Shown piece by piece: positions 6,808 through 13,538 of a DNA stretch of 13,668 bases (within the stretch, counting starts at the first letter, position 1; each line of letters starts with the position of its first letter). The notes beneath the pieces are model-generated. The model saw nothing but the letters and a program-made list of their open reading frames with translations, did not search any database and had not been told where the DNA came from. This stretch comes from Pseudomonadota bacterium (GTDB lineage Bacteria > Desulfobacterota > Syntrophia > Syntrophales > UBA5619). Where the stretch lies: assembly GCA_018819165.1 (NCBI GenBank), contig JAHJQP010000110.1, positions 1-13,668 of the forward strand. The letters run 5' to 3'. The position numbers and the translations under genes are program-made.

Positions 6808-7686
6808 TCAGGGTTTGGATATAGCCTCGATTACTTCTATCAGTTGTGAAGAATCTTGGTTGCCGCCGCCGCGTCCGATGAGGGCGTTGAACATCTGCAT
6901 CACCAATGCGGTCCCGGGCAGCGCCATGCCGAGGGTATGGGCCTCGTCCAGCACAATCTGGATGTCCTTGTAGTGGAGACGCGCCTCAATCCCGGGATCG
7001 TAATTTCTCTCCACCATCCGTTTCCCCAGCACCTCCAGGACTCTGCTCTGGGCAGCGCCGCCGGACAGGGCCTCATACACCCTCGCCGAATCCAATCCGT
7101 TCCTGCGGGCGAAGGTGAAGGCCTCGGCCAGCCCCTGCAGCGCAATGAGCATGACCATCTGGTTGCACGCCTTGGCCACCTGCCCCGCACTGTTCGGACC
7201 GATATGAACGATGTTTTTGCCCATGCAGGAAAAAAGGGGTTTGACCCGTTCAAATATTTCCGGTTTACCCCCGACCATGATGGAAAGGGTTGCGCTTATG
7301 GCCCCGATGCCTCCGCCCGAAACGGGGGCGTCGAGGGCCTCGATGCCGGCTTCCGCGAGTCGCGCGGCGATCGCACGGGTCGCGGCGGGCGAAATGGTGC
7401 CCATATCGACGACAATGGCGCCCGGCCGGGCGCCGGCGATGACGCCTCGCTCCCCCAGGACGACCTCCTGGACATCCCGTGTTGTGGTCACCATGGTAAA
7501 GATGACATCGCACCCCCGGGCCGCCTCTTCCGCCGACCCGCAGGCGACGGCGCCGGCCTCCACCAGGGGGGCCATCGCCTCTTTACGCCGTCCGTAGACC
7601 CGAAGGCTGTAACCACCCTTGATCAGGTTCATGGCCATGGGTTTTCCCATCACGCCCAAACCGATAAACCCCACTTGTGTTAACAT
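6808..7686 (-). CDS. Beta-hydroxyacid dehydrogenase (HIBADH/GarR family), second tandem copy
   Basis: NAD(P)-dependent cytoplasmic dehydrogenase of the 3-hydroxyisobutyrate/tartronate-semialdehyde reductase family. In 292 residues it has the nucleotide loop GFIGLGVMGKPMAMNL (GLGVMG at 9-14), the substrate motif DAPVSGG with Ser123, catalytic Lys172 and Asn175 in AKACNQ, and the KD pair at 240-241. All catalytic residues are intact. It is a clear paralogue of the gene just upstream, separated by 11 bp. Its C-terminal substrate region has drifted (YDPGIEARLHYKD where GarR has FKPGFRIDLHIKD), which hints at a different substrate. ATG at 7686 follows GGGTGAAAAG. Reduction of a semialdehyde, or oxidation of a sugar acid as in LtnD/DenD relatives, are both possible. 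Confidence 0.92.
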   Translation of the reverse strand: MLTQVGFIGLGVMGKPMAMNLIKGGYSLRVYGRRKEAMAPLVEAGAVACGSAEEAARGCDVIFTMVTTTRDVQEVVLGERGVIAGARPGAIVVDMGTISPAATRAIAARLAEAGIEALDAPVSGGGIGAISATLSIMVGGKPEIFERVKPLFSCMGKNIVHIGPNSAGQVAKACNQMVMLIALQGLAEAFTFARRNGLDSARVYEALSGGAAQSRVLEVLGKRMVERNYDPGIEARLHYKDIQIVLDEAHTLGMALPGTALVMQMFNALIGRGGGNQDSSQLIEVIEAISKP

Positions 7687-7697
7687 CTTTTCACCCG

Positions 7698-8588
7698 TTA
7701 CCTGCCTTCATTCAATCGTTCAATCACCTGAACGAGGGCGGATGAATCGAGTTCACCGTCCCCGCTGCCGATGAGGGCGTTCAGGTGCTGGGCCACCAAG
7801 GCGGAGCCGGGCAGGGCAATCCCCATCTGGTGCGCCGTCTCCATGACGATCCGTAGATCCTTTTGATGGAGACGCACCTTGAACCCCGGCCGGAAATCAC
7901 GATCCAGCATCCGCTGTCCATGGACTTCGAGAATCCTGCTGTTCGCAAAACCGCCCAGGAGCGCTTCCCGCACCCGTCCGGGATCCACGCCGTTTCTCCG
8001 GGCGAAGGTAAACGCCTCGGCCACCCCTTCGATGGTCATCGAAGCGACGATTTGGTTGCAGGCCTTGGCCGCCTGCCCCGCGCCGTTGGCGCCGATATGA
8101 ACGATCTTCTTTCCCAGCCGCTCGAAGAGCGGTTTGACCCGGGTGAATACTTCGGGTTTGCCTCCCACCATCAGCGAAAGGGTGCCGTTGACAGCCCCGG
8201 TTTCGCCTCCCGATACCGGGGCGTCGAGCATCTCTACCCCGTGGTCCATCAGCCGGGAGGCGAGGGAGCGGGTGGCCACCGGGGAGATGGTGCTCATATC
8301 GACCACGATGGCGCCGGGCTGGGCCCCCGACAGGACCCCTTTCGGTCCCAGGATCACCTGTTCAACATCTTGCGTATCCGATACCATGATGAACGTCATA
8401 TCCGCGGCGCGGGCCACCTCTTCCGGCGAGGCGCACGCGTGGGCGCCGGCGGCGGCGAGCGGCGCCATGGATTCGACCCGGCGGCCGTAAACCCGGAGGG
8501 GATAGCCGCCTTTGATGAGATTCAAGGCCATGGGTTTGCCCATGATCCCCAGGCCGATGAAACCGACGTTCACATTCATATTCGACAT
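7698..8588 (-). CDS. Beta-hydroxyacid dehydrogenase, probable tartronate semialdehyde reductase (GarR-like)
   Basis: First of the two tandem paralogues, 296 residues. Markers are GFIGLGIMGKPMALNL (GLGIMG at 12-17), LDAPVSGGETGAVNGTLSLM (Ser126), catalytic Lys175 and Asn178 in AKACNQ, and Lys243-Asp244. The stretch DRDFRPGFKVRLHQKDL closely resembles E. coli GarR, so reduction of tartronate semialdehyde to D-glycerate is the best guess, short of proof. It begins 6 bp after the DRL-like gene stops. AGGG directly abuts the ATG at 8588, so the ATG at 8579 (start MNVNVGFIGLG), 9 nt from AGGG, may be the true start. Products of this enzyme and of the D-2-hydroxyacid dehydrogenase could converge on glycerate. 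Confidence 0.93.
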   Translation of the reverse strand: MSNMNVNVGFIGLGIMGKPMALNLIKGGYPLRVYGRRVESMAPLAAAGAHACASPEEVARAADMTFIMVSDTQDVEQVILGPKGVLSGAQPGAIVVDMSTISPVATRSLASRLMDHGVEMLDAPVSGGETGAVNGTLSLMVGGKPEVFTRVKPLFERLGKKIVHIGANGAGQAAKACNQIVASMTIEGVAEAFTFARRNGVDPGRVREALLGGFANSRILEVHGQRMLDRDFRPGFKVRLHQKDLRIVMETAHQMGIALPGSALVAQHLNALIGSGDGELDSSALVQVIERLNEGR

Positions 8589-8594
8589 CCCTAT

Positions 8595-9974
8595 TCATTT
8601 CCGGTCATTTTCGATAGACCATTCCTTTTTGAAGGCGGCCTCCATCTCCAGGCGGAATTTCACCGTTTCGTCCTTCTCGTTATAGGCGACATCATTCCAC
8701 GTGATCGTCTTGCCGGCGACGATGGGTCTCTTGATCTCGACCTGGTGGGCCAGCCCGATCGGGAAACACCTGTCGGCGATCGATTTGCGGGCCGGCAGGA
8801 GGGTTCCGTAGACGGTAAAACCGCCCTCTCCATCCAGGGTATCTCCCGGGAACAGATCTCTTTTTGCCGTCGCCACCACGTCACCGGTAAAATCCCGTGC
8901 CGCTCCGGTCGGCTCGCCGCGGAGCGCCGCCGAGGCCACGCTGATGCCGAGTTCAAGGCCGATCAGGTGGGCCGGCCGGTAGAGGGCCGAGTAACGGCCG
9001 CTTTCATCGGTAATGACGCCATATTCTCGAAAACACCGGGCAGAGTAACTGTTCTCGGTGGTAAAGGTCACGTAGACGCCCCAGCGCAGATCGCGGTAAA
9101 CGGGCCGTCCGTCCCGCTCCAGGCTGGAGACCACCTCGACCTGACCGACATCATCCAGAAGGCCCCCCGCGGCGCGCGGTTTCAGGATGCGTGGGAGATC
9201 ATCCGCACCGCAGGGCGGGAAGCGAAGCCCACATTGGGGAGGAACAAGGCCGGTCGCATTGGCCACGGCGGCCATTTCAATCGCCGATTTTGTGCCGTCC
9301 AGGAAGGAGTTGAACATCTTGGCGTTGAAATCCCCCCGCGCCAGCTGCTCCTCGGTGAAACCGTAATGGCTCCATACCGTATCCGGTGTCGATTGGTGAT
9401 AAACGGGCAGGTATTTTGTCCCCTTGCCGGCGGCCACCACGGTAAAGCCGCAGGCGCGGGCCCAATCCACCAGTTCACAGATAAGCGCCGGCTGGTCGCC
9501 GTAGGCGAGCGAGTAGATGATTCCCGCCTCCCGCGCCCGCCTCGCCAACAGCGGGCCGGCCAGGGCATCCGCCTCGACGTTGACCATGATGATATGTTTT
9601 CCCTGCCTGCAGCATGCAAGGACATGGGCGATGCCCGCGGAGGGGCTTCCCGTGGCGTCGATGATCACGTCCAGCCCGGGGGAGGCGATCATGCTGATGG
9701 CGTCATCGGTAAGGAAGGTGGTTCCTTTGGCCAGGGCGTCCGGGAGGGAGGCAGCCGCGCCTTGCCCATCGCGCCAGCCGGTCCGCCTGAGCGCTTCGAC
9801 GGCCCGCGCCGGTGCGAGATCGGCAATGGCGGCGAGGTGTATTCCCCTGGTCTCCTTGGCCTGGGCCAGGTACATGCTGCCGAACTTGCCGGCGCCGATC
9901 AGGCCGACCCGGAGGGGCCCTTTTTCCTCGTTTCGTTTCGTCAGGAGAGCGTGGAGATTCATGGCTTTTATCAT
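8595..9974 (-). CDS. DRL-like NAD(P)-dependent oxidoreductase with C-terminal SAF-like domain
   Basis: About 459 residues. The N-terminus is a homoserine-dehydrogenase-type Rossmann fold (LRVGLIGAGKFGSMYLAQ; GAGKFG at 27-32). The middle matches my memory of the DXR-like (DRL) catalytic family, with YGDQPALICELVDWARACGF and GKGTKYLPVYHQSTPDTVW. The C-terminus is SAF-like: AKRDLFPGDTLDGEGG, then LPIGLA-like FPIGLAHQVEIKRPIVAGKT and ITWNDV. Known relatives include the Brucella DXR-like enzyme and oxidoisomerases of sugar-acid catabolism such as D-apionate oxidoisomerase. The exact reaction here cannot be read. The frame runs open to 10391 but that extension is shadow of the next gene; ATG at 9974 (GAGG only 2 nt before) and ATG at 9962 (start MNLHALL, typical of the family as I recall) are the candidates. 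It follows the upstream gene by 14 bp. Confidence 0.85.
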   Translation of the reverse strand: MIKAMNLHALLTKRNEEKGPLRVGLIGAGKFGSMYLAQAKETRGIHLAAIADLAPARAVEALRRTGWRDGQGAAASLPDALAKGTTFLTDDAISMIASPGLDVIIDATGSPSAGIAHVLACCRQGKHIIMVNVEADALAGPLLARRAREAGIIYSLAYGDQPALICELVDWARACGFTVVAAGKGTKYLPVYHQSTPDTVWSHYGFTEEQLARGDFNAKMFNSFLDGTKSAIEMAAVANATGLVPPQCGLRFPPCGADDLPRILKPRAAGGLLDDVGQVEVVSSLERDGRPVYRDLRWGVYVTFTTENSYSARCFREYGVITDESGRYSALYRPAHLIGLELGISVASAALRGEPTGAARDFTGDVVATAKRDLFPGDTLDGEGGFTVYGTLLPARKSIADRCFPIGLAHQVEIKRPIVAGKTITWNDVAYNEKDETVKFRLEMEAAFKKEWSIENDRK

Positions 9975-9988
9975 GACCTCTTTTTTAC

Positions 9989-10951
9989 CTACGGATTCAA
10001 AAGGTTCGGGGGATTTCCGGAAGAGAGGGCGGCTACGAGATTCTCTGCGGCTTTCATGGCCATCTTGAAACGGGTTTTTTCGGAAGAACTGGCGATGTGG
10101 GGTGACAGAACGACGTTCCTCAGTTCCCTGAATCCCGGATGAATAGCAGGTTCCCCTTCGAAGACATCGAGACCGGCACCGGCGATGGCCCCAGTGCGGA
10201 GCGCCTCGACCAGGGCCGCATCGTCCACGACCCCACCCCGGGCGGCATTGATGAGAATCGCCGATTTTTTCATGAGGGCGATCTCCGGGGCGCCGATGGA
10301 GTGGTGGGTCTCCCGGCTGTACGGTATATGGATCGTCACAATATCCGCCTTGCGGAAGAGCTCCTCTTTTGGGACATACGTGGCCCGGCAAGCGGACTCG
10401 ATCTCCGGGGCGGCCTGCCGGACATCATAGTAGAGCACCTCCATTTCGAAACCCATAGCGCGGCGGGCTACGACCTGGCCGATCCGTCCCAGACCGATAA
10501 TTCCCAGCGCGGCATGGTGCACATCCAGGCCGAGAAATTGCTTAAGTTTCCATTTGTCCCATTGCCCCGCCCGGACATAGGCTTCAGCCTCGTTCAGCCT
10601 GCGGGCTGTGGCGAGGATCAGCGCCCAGGCGAAATCGGCGGTGGTATCGTCCAGGACCCCCGGTGTGTTGGTTGCCATGACCCCGTGGGCGCTGCAGGCG
10701 GCCAGATCGATGTTATTGTATCCAACGGCAATGTTGCAGACCGCCTTGAGCCGGGGACAACGGTTCAGGAGATTCTCGTCGATCCTTTCGGTGAGCGTTG
10801 TCATGGCCCCGTCCTTGTCCGCGAGAACTCCCACCAGCTCTTCGGCGGTCAGGACCTTGTCCTCCTGATTGGCTTGAACCTCAAAATGGGGCGCCAGAAA
10901 ATCCAGGACCTCTTGAAAAACCTCACGGGCAACAAAGACCTTTTTTTTCAT
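9989..10951 (-). CDS. D-isomer 2-hydroxyacid dehydrogenase (glyoxylate/hydroxypyruvate reductase-like)
   Basis: A 320-residue NAD(P)H-dependent enzyme that interconverts 2-oxoacids and D-2-hydroxyacids, for example glyoxylate/glycolate or hydroxypyruvate/D-glycerate. It shows CNIAVGYNNIDL (72-83), NTPGVLDDTTADFAWALILA, the nucleotide loop GLGRIG (153-158), catalytic Arg238 in NAARGGVVDD, Glu267 in LDVFEGEP, and His285 in SPHIASSS. These match the GyaR-type group better than lactate or phosphoglycerate dehydrogenases; there is no regulatory tail. GAGGGG sits 6 nt before the ATG at 10951, which settles the start; the open frame above it to 11125 is not coding-like. It is the first gene of the catabolic operon and faces the TRAP operon. 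The start codon is followed by eight A in a row (Lys-Lys-Lys). Confidence 0.93.
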   Translation of the reverse strand: MKKKVFVAREVFQEVLDFLAPHFEVQANQEDKVLTAEELVGVLADKDGAMTTLTERIDENLLNRCPRLKAVCNIAVGYNNIDLAACSAHGVMATNTPGVLDDTTADFAWALILATARRLNEAEAYVRAGQWDKWKLKQFLGLDVHHAALGIIGLGRIGQVVARRAMGFEMEVLYYDVRQAAPEIESACRATYVPKEELFRKADIVTIHIPYSRETHHSIGAPEIALMKKSAILINAARGGVVDDAALVEALRTGAIAGAGLDVFEGEPAIHPGFRELRNVVLSPHIASSSEKTRFKMAMKAAENLVAALSSGNPPNLLNP

Positions 10952-11005
10952 CTTTTTCCCCTCTATCTTGTTTTGAATTGAAAAGTGAAATGACCGAACC
11001 AATAA

Positions 11006-11034
11006 TTGATAACATATACCAGCTTTTTCGTGAA
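11006..11034 (-). promoter_or_regulatory. Candidate promoter of the catabolic operon
   Basis: On the minus strand TTCACG (11029-11034) and TATCAA (11006-11011) are 17 bp apart in AT-rich DNA about 55 bp before the first gene. Each box matches four of six consensus bases, so this is only a moderate candidate. No GTGA-N4-TCAC repeat overlaps it, unlike the two other promoters. Confidence 0.35.
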
Positions 11035-11097
11035 GAGAAAATAAAAACAGGGTGCTTTGCCGTAATCCACCACCAAATCCATTCAATCTAAATGATT

Positions 11098-11234
11098 CCC
11101 TATGGGTGGCGAAGGCCTTCGCCAATTTCCGGAAGGTCCGCTACTCCATTCTGGCCCCCTGCATCTTCGTCCTGTGGAACCTCTACAGCGTCTTTATCAA
11201 GAAGGGGAAGGCCTCCCATGAGGAGATCGAGTAG
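11098..11234 (+). pseudogene. Remnant: C-terminal end of a lost membrane-protein gene
   Basis: About 45 codons ending in TAG look genuinely coding: nearly every codon ends in G or C like the real genes here, and the peptide reads WVAKAFANFRKVRYSILAPC, then a hydrophobic helix IFVLWNLYSVFI, then a charged tail KKGKASHEEIE. Upstream of about 11098 the same frame becomes AT-rich and codon use degrades, and there is no start codon or ribosome site for it. A transporter-like C-terminus truncated by a rearrangement is the simplest reading. I do not recognise the family. A short real gene starting at the GTG at 11052 is less likely. Confidence 0.5.
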
Positions 11235-11286
11235 CCTCCGGTTTTCATACGGGCGGTATCGAAAAAATTCACTGCCGAAAAAAAGC

Positions 11287-11315
11287 TTGACACATCCCGG
11301 CAGACCTTTTAGTAT
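11287..11315 (+). promoter_or_regulatory. Sigma70 promoter of the TRAP operon
   Basis: TTGACA (11287-11292), a 17-bp spacer and TAGTAT (11310-11315) form a good promoter pointing at dctP. Transcription should start near 11322, giving a leader of about 310 nt. The operator at 11325-11336 begins 9 nt past the -10 box. Confidence 0.75.
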
Positions 11316-11324
11316 TAGAAGTAA

Positions 11325-11336
11325 GTGATCGTTCAC
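11325..11336. promoter_or_regulatory. TetR-type operator O3 at TRAP promoter
   Basis: GTGATCGTTCAC, identical to O2, lies just downstream of the predicted start of TRAP transcription. The surrounding 18 bp, TAAGTGATCGTTCACATA (11322-11339), are the same as at 6015-6032. A repressor bound here would block the TRAP operon. Confidence 0.7.
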
Positions 11337-11369
11337 ATATATAAAGGGGTGGCATTGAAGGACCAGCCG

Positions 11370-11575
11370 TGCTGCCGCCTGCTCCCAAAATAAAAAGCCG
11401 CTACAAAGCGACTTGCCGTTCCTACCGGGCGTCCGGCTTTCTTTGACATCCTTTCTTGGTTGCATCCATTTGAGCGAAAGACACCGGCAAGAGAGGACTT
11501 GACTCCTTATGCCGGGGCTGGCTCAAGTGAGGTTATAAGCCGTAAAGTGGATGCTTGCCGGTGCTTAAGGCAGCA
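11370..11575 (+). ncRNA. Candidate structured leader RNA of the TRAP operon
   Basis: The leader can fold into a closed two-domain structure. TGCTGCC (11370-11376) pairs with GGCAGCA (11569-11575) as an outer stem. Inside, AAAGCCG (11394-11400) pairs with CGGCTTT (11434-11440), and CACCGGCAAG (11482-11491) pairs perfectly with CTTGCCGGTG (11554-11563), itself enclosing ACTTGA/TCAAGT (11497-11502 with 11523-11528). A competing pair GGTGC (11560-11564) with GCACC (11579-11583) would break the last long stem. I found no match to a riboswitch class I know. The stems are seen; function as a regulator is inference. Confidence 0.4.
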
Positions 11576-11634
11576 GCCGGCACCATCTCGACTGGGAGCT
11601 AAATCCATTAACTTTATGAGGGGAGGGTAAGGCA

Positions 11635-12774
11635 ATGACTATGAAAGAAGTGAAGAGTGAGAGGATCGGTCGTCGTAAGTTTATCAAAACAGCAGCAGTA
11701 GTAGGCGGAGTCGCCGCCGCATCGACCCTGGGTTTTCCGATGGTCTCGAGGGCCCAGACGATCACCTTGAAGATGCAGGGCGCCTGGGGCGCCAAGGACA
11801 TCTTCAATGATTACGCCACGGACTACGTCAAGCGCGTCAACGAGATGGCCGGTGGCCGGCTGAAAATCCAGTATCTGATCGCGGGCGCCGTGGTCGGGGC
11901 TTTCCAGGTGATGGACGCCGTCGACAAAGGCGTGCTCGACGGTGGACACCAGGTCACGGTTTACTGGTACGGCAAGAGCAAGGCGGCCTCGCTGTTCGGC
12001 ACCGGACCCGTCTTCGGCCAGAATGCCCATCAGGGGCTGGCCTGGATCTATTACGGCGGCGGCTATGCGCTCTATGAGGAACTCCTCAAGGCACTGGGGC
12101 TCAATATCGTCGGGTTCTTCGCGATGCCGATGCCGACCCAGCCGCTCGGGTGGTTTAAAAAACGGATTAAGAACGTCAAGGACCTGGACGGCCTCAAGTA
12201 CCGCACCGTCGGCCTGGCAGCCGACCTGTTCCAGGCCATGGGCATGAAGGTGACGCAGCTTCCCGGCGGCGAGATCGTCCCGGCCCTGGAAAAAGGCGTG
12301 ATCGATGCCTTCGAGTTCAACAATCCGACCTCCGACAGAAGCTTCGGCGCCCAGGACGTGAGCAAGGTTTACATGCTGGGCAGCTACCATCAGGCGGCGG
12401 AATTCTTCGAGATCATCTTCAACAAGACCAAGTACGATGCCCTGCCGACGGAACACCAGGCGATCCTGAAATACGCGGCTGAAGCGGCGTCATCGGCCAA
12501 CTTCTGGCGGGGGCAGGATCAGTACTCCAAGGATCTTCTGTGGCTGAGGGACACGGCAAAGGTCAAGCTCTACCGTACGCCGCAGTCGGTCCAGAAGGCC
12601 CAGCTCGTCGCCTGGGACAAGATCCTGCCGGATCTGGAGAAAGATCCGTTTTTCGCAAAGGCGGTGAAATCGCAGAAAGCATTTGCGCACCGTGTCGCTT
12701 TCTACGAACTGCTCAACTCGTGTGACTACAAGCTTGCCTTCGACCATTACTTCCCCAAAGAACTGGGGTTCTAA
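11635..12774 (+). CDS. dctP: TRAP transporter substrate-binding protein (DctP/TakP-like), Tat-exported
   Basis: Periplasmic receptor of 379 residues that delivers a carboxylate to the TRAP membrane subunits. The N-terminus has a twin-arginine signal (GRRKFIKTAAVVGG, Arg13-Arg14) with probable cleavage after SRA near residue 40, so it is likely folded before export. The core holds GLKYRTVGLAADLFQAMGMK, where Arg190 fits the invariant carboxylate-binding Arg, then LPGGEIVPALEKGVIDAFEF and NKTKYDALPTEHQ. This arrangement resembles the TakP-type receptors for 2-oxoacids and related monocarboxylates more than the C4-dicarboxylate DctP. The ligand is unknown. GGGAGGG stands 7 nt before the ATG at 11635; an ATG at 11641 is possible. 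The long interval to the next gene carries a strong hairpin. Confidence 0.94.
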   Translation: MTMKEVKSERIGRRKFIKTAAVVGGVAAASTLGFPMVSRAQTITLKMQGAWGAKDIFNDYATDYVKRVNEMAGGRLKIQYLIAGAVVGAFQVMDAVDKGVLDGGHQVTVYWYGKSKAASLFGTGPVFGQNAHQGLAWIYYGGGYALYEELLKALGLNIVGFFAMPMPTQPLGWFKKRIKNVKDLDGLKYRTVGLAADLFQAMGMKVTQLPGGEIVPALEKGVIDAFEFNNPTSDRSFGAQDVSKVYMLGSYHQAAEFFEIIFNKTKYDALPTEHQAILKYAAEAASSANFWRGQDQYSKDLLWLRDTAKVKLYRTPQSVQKAQLVAWDKILPDLEKDPFFAKAVKSQKAFAHRVAFYELLNSCDYKLAFDHYFPKELGF

Positions 12775-12805
12775 GTCATCGGTTCGTCGTTGAGCGAAAT
12801 TGCCC

Positions 12806-12855
12806 GACGCAGGCTTAAGGCGCGGCGCTTAAAAAAGCGCCGCGCCGTCTGCGTC
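12806..12855 (+). other. Two-tier intercistronic hairpin between dctP and dctQ
   Basis: GGCGCGGCGCTT (12819-12830) and AAGCGCCGCGCC (12835-12846) form a perfect 12-bp stem with an AAAA loop, and GACGCAG (12806-12812) with CTGCGTC (12849-12855) closes it further out. No T run follows, so it is not a standard terminator. Such structures after a binding-protein gene commonly protect the upstream mRNA or limit read-through, keeping the receptor in excess over the membrane subunits. Confidence 0.75.
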
Positions 12856-12890
12856 ATGGGACCGCTAAAATTCCATTGAAGGACAACCAT

Positions 12891-13538
12891 ATGGAGAAAA
12901 TTCTTATTTTTATCGATCGCTTGAGCCAGTGGGTCGGGAAATCCTTTGCCTGGTGCATCCTGGTTCTGTGCTTTGCCACGACTTACGAGGTGTTCATGCG
13001 CTACGTATTGAGAAATCCCACCGCCTGGGCCTTTGACGTCAGTTATATCATGTACGGGACGTTATTCACAATGGCGGGGGCCTATACCCTTTCCCGCAAC
13101 GCCCATGTGCGCGGGGACTTCGTCTACCGGCTCTGGCCGCCTCGCATTCAGGCGGGGGTTGATTTCGCACTGTATTTCCTCTTTTTCTTCCCCGGAATTC
13201 TGGCCCTGATCTATGCCGGAGCAAATTATGCGATCGAGTCCTGGAGTTTAAGACCGTATGGCCCTTTCGGACCCTTGGGTGAGATCAGCATCAACAGCCC
13301 GATCGGGGTGCCGGTTTCCCCCTTGAAAACCATTCTTCCCTTGGCCGCGTTCTTTCTGTTGCTGCAGGGGATCGCGGAAACCATTCGCTGCGTCCAATGC
13401 ATGCGGACCGGAGAATGGCCGCAGCGACTGCATGATGTGGAGGAACTGGAAAAGGAACTGATCGAAAAACACCGCCTGGAAGAAGAGGCTAAACTGGCCG
13501 CCCGACAGGGCGGTGCGGGAAAGGAGGCCGCGATATGA
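12891..13538 (+). CDS. dctQ: TRAP transporter small membrane subunit (DctQ)
   Basis: A 215-residue inner-membrane protein with four hydrophobic segments, at about 19-36, 47-64, 88-110 and 143-161. The region RNPTAWAFDVSYIMYG after the first helix is the usual DctQ signature. It pairs with the large subunit to form the channel fed by DctP. The tail from about residue 180 is highly charged (VEELEKELIEKHRLEEEAKL) and probably forms a cytoplasmic coiled coil; this makes the protein longer than most DctQ. ATG at 12891 is preceded by AAGGA with a 7-nt gap; an in-frame TTG at 12876 is less likely. The stop overlaps the dctM start. Confidence 0.92.
   Translation: MEKILIFIDRLSQWVGKSFAWCILVLCFATTYEVFMRYVLRNPTAWAFDVSYIMYGTLFTMAGAYTLSRNAHVRGDFVYRLWPPRIQAGVDFALYFLFFFPGILALIYAGANYAIESWSLRPYGPFGPLGEISINSPIGVPVSPLKTILPLAAFFLLLQGIAETIRCVQCMRTGEWPQRLHDVEELEKELIEKHRLEEEAKLAARQGGAGKEAAI

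Noticed and set aside
7863..10142. A 759-codon open frame on the plus strand
   Set aside because: It spans the opposite strand of three genes with clear motifs, has no ribosome site, and its peptide resembles nothing known to me.
9975..10391. N-terminal extension of the DRL-like protein
   Set aside because: It overlaps the D-2-hydroxyacid dehydrogenase in another frame and lacks any motif; the Rossmann fold starts after 9962.
10941..10948. Run of eight A after the start codon of the D-2-hydroxyacid dehydrogenase as a slippage switch
   Set aside because: AAA AAA AAG at a start is common for Lys-rich N-termini and does not by itself point to phase variation.
11005..11020. Possible sigma54 promoter (TGGTATATGTTATCA on the minus strand)
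   Set aside because: The invariant GC of the -12 element is missing.
10952..11125. N-terminal extension of the D-2-hydroxyacid dehydrogenase
   Set aside because: The ribosome site GAGGGG sits just before the ATG at 10951, and the extension is AT-rich and not coding-like.
11614..12456. A 280-codon open frame on the minus strand
   Set aside because: It is antisense to dctP, which has a clear signal peptide, family motifs and ribosome site.
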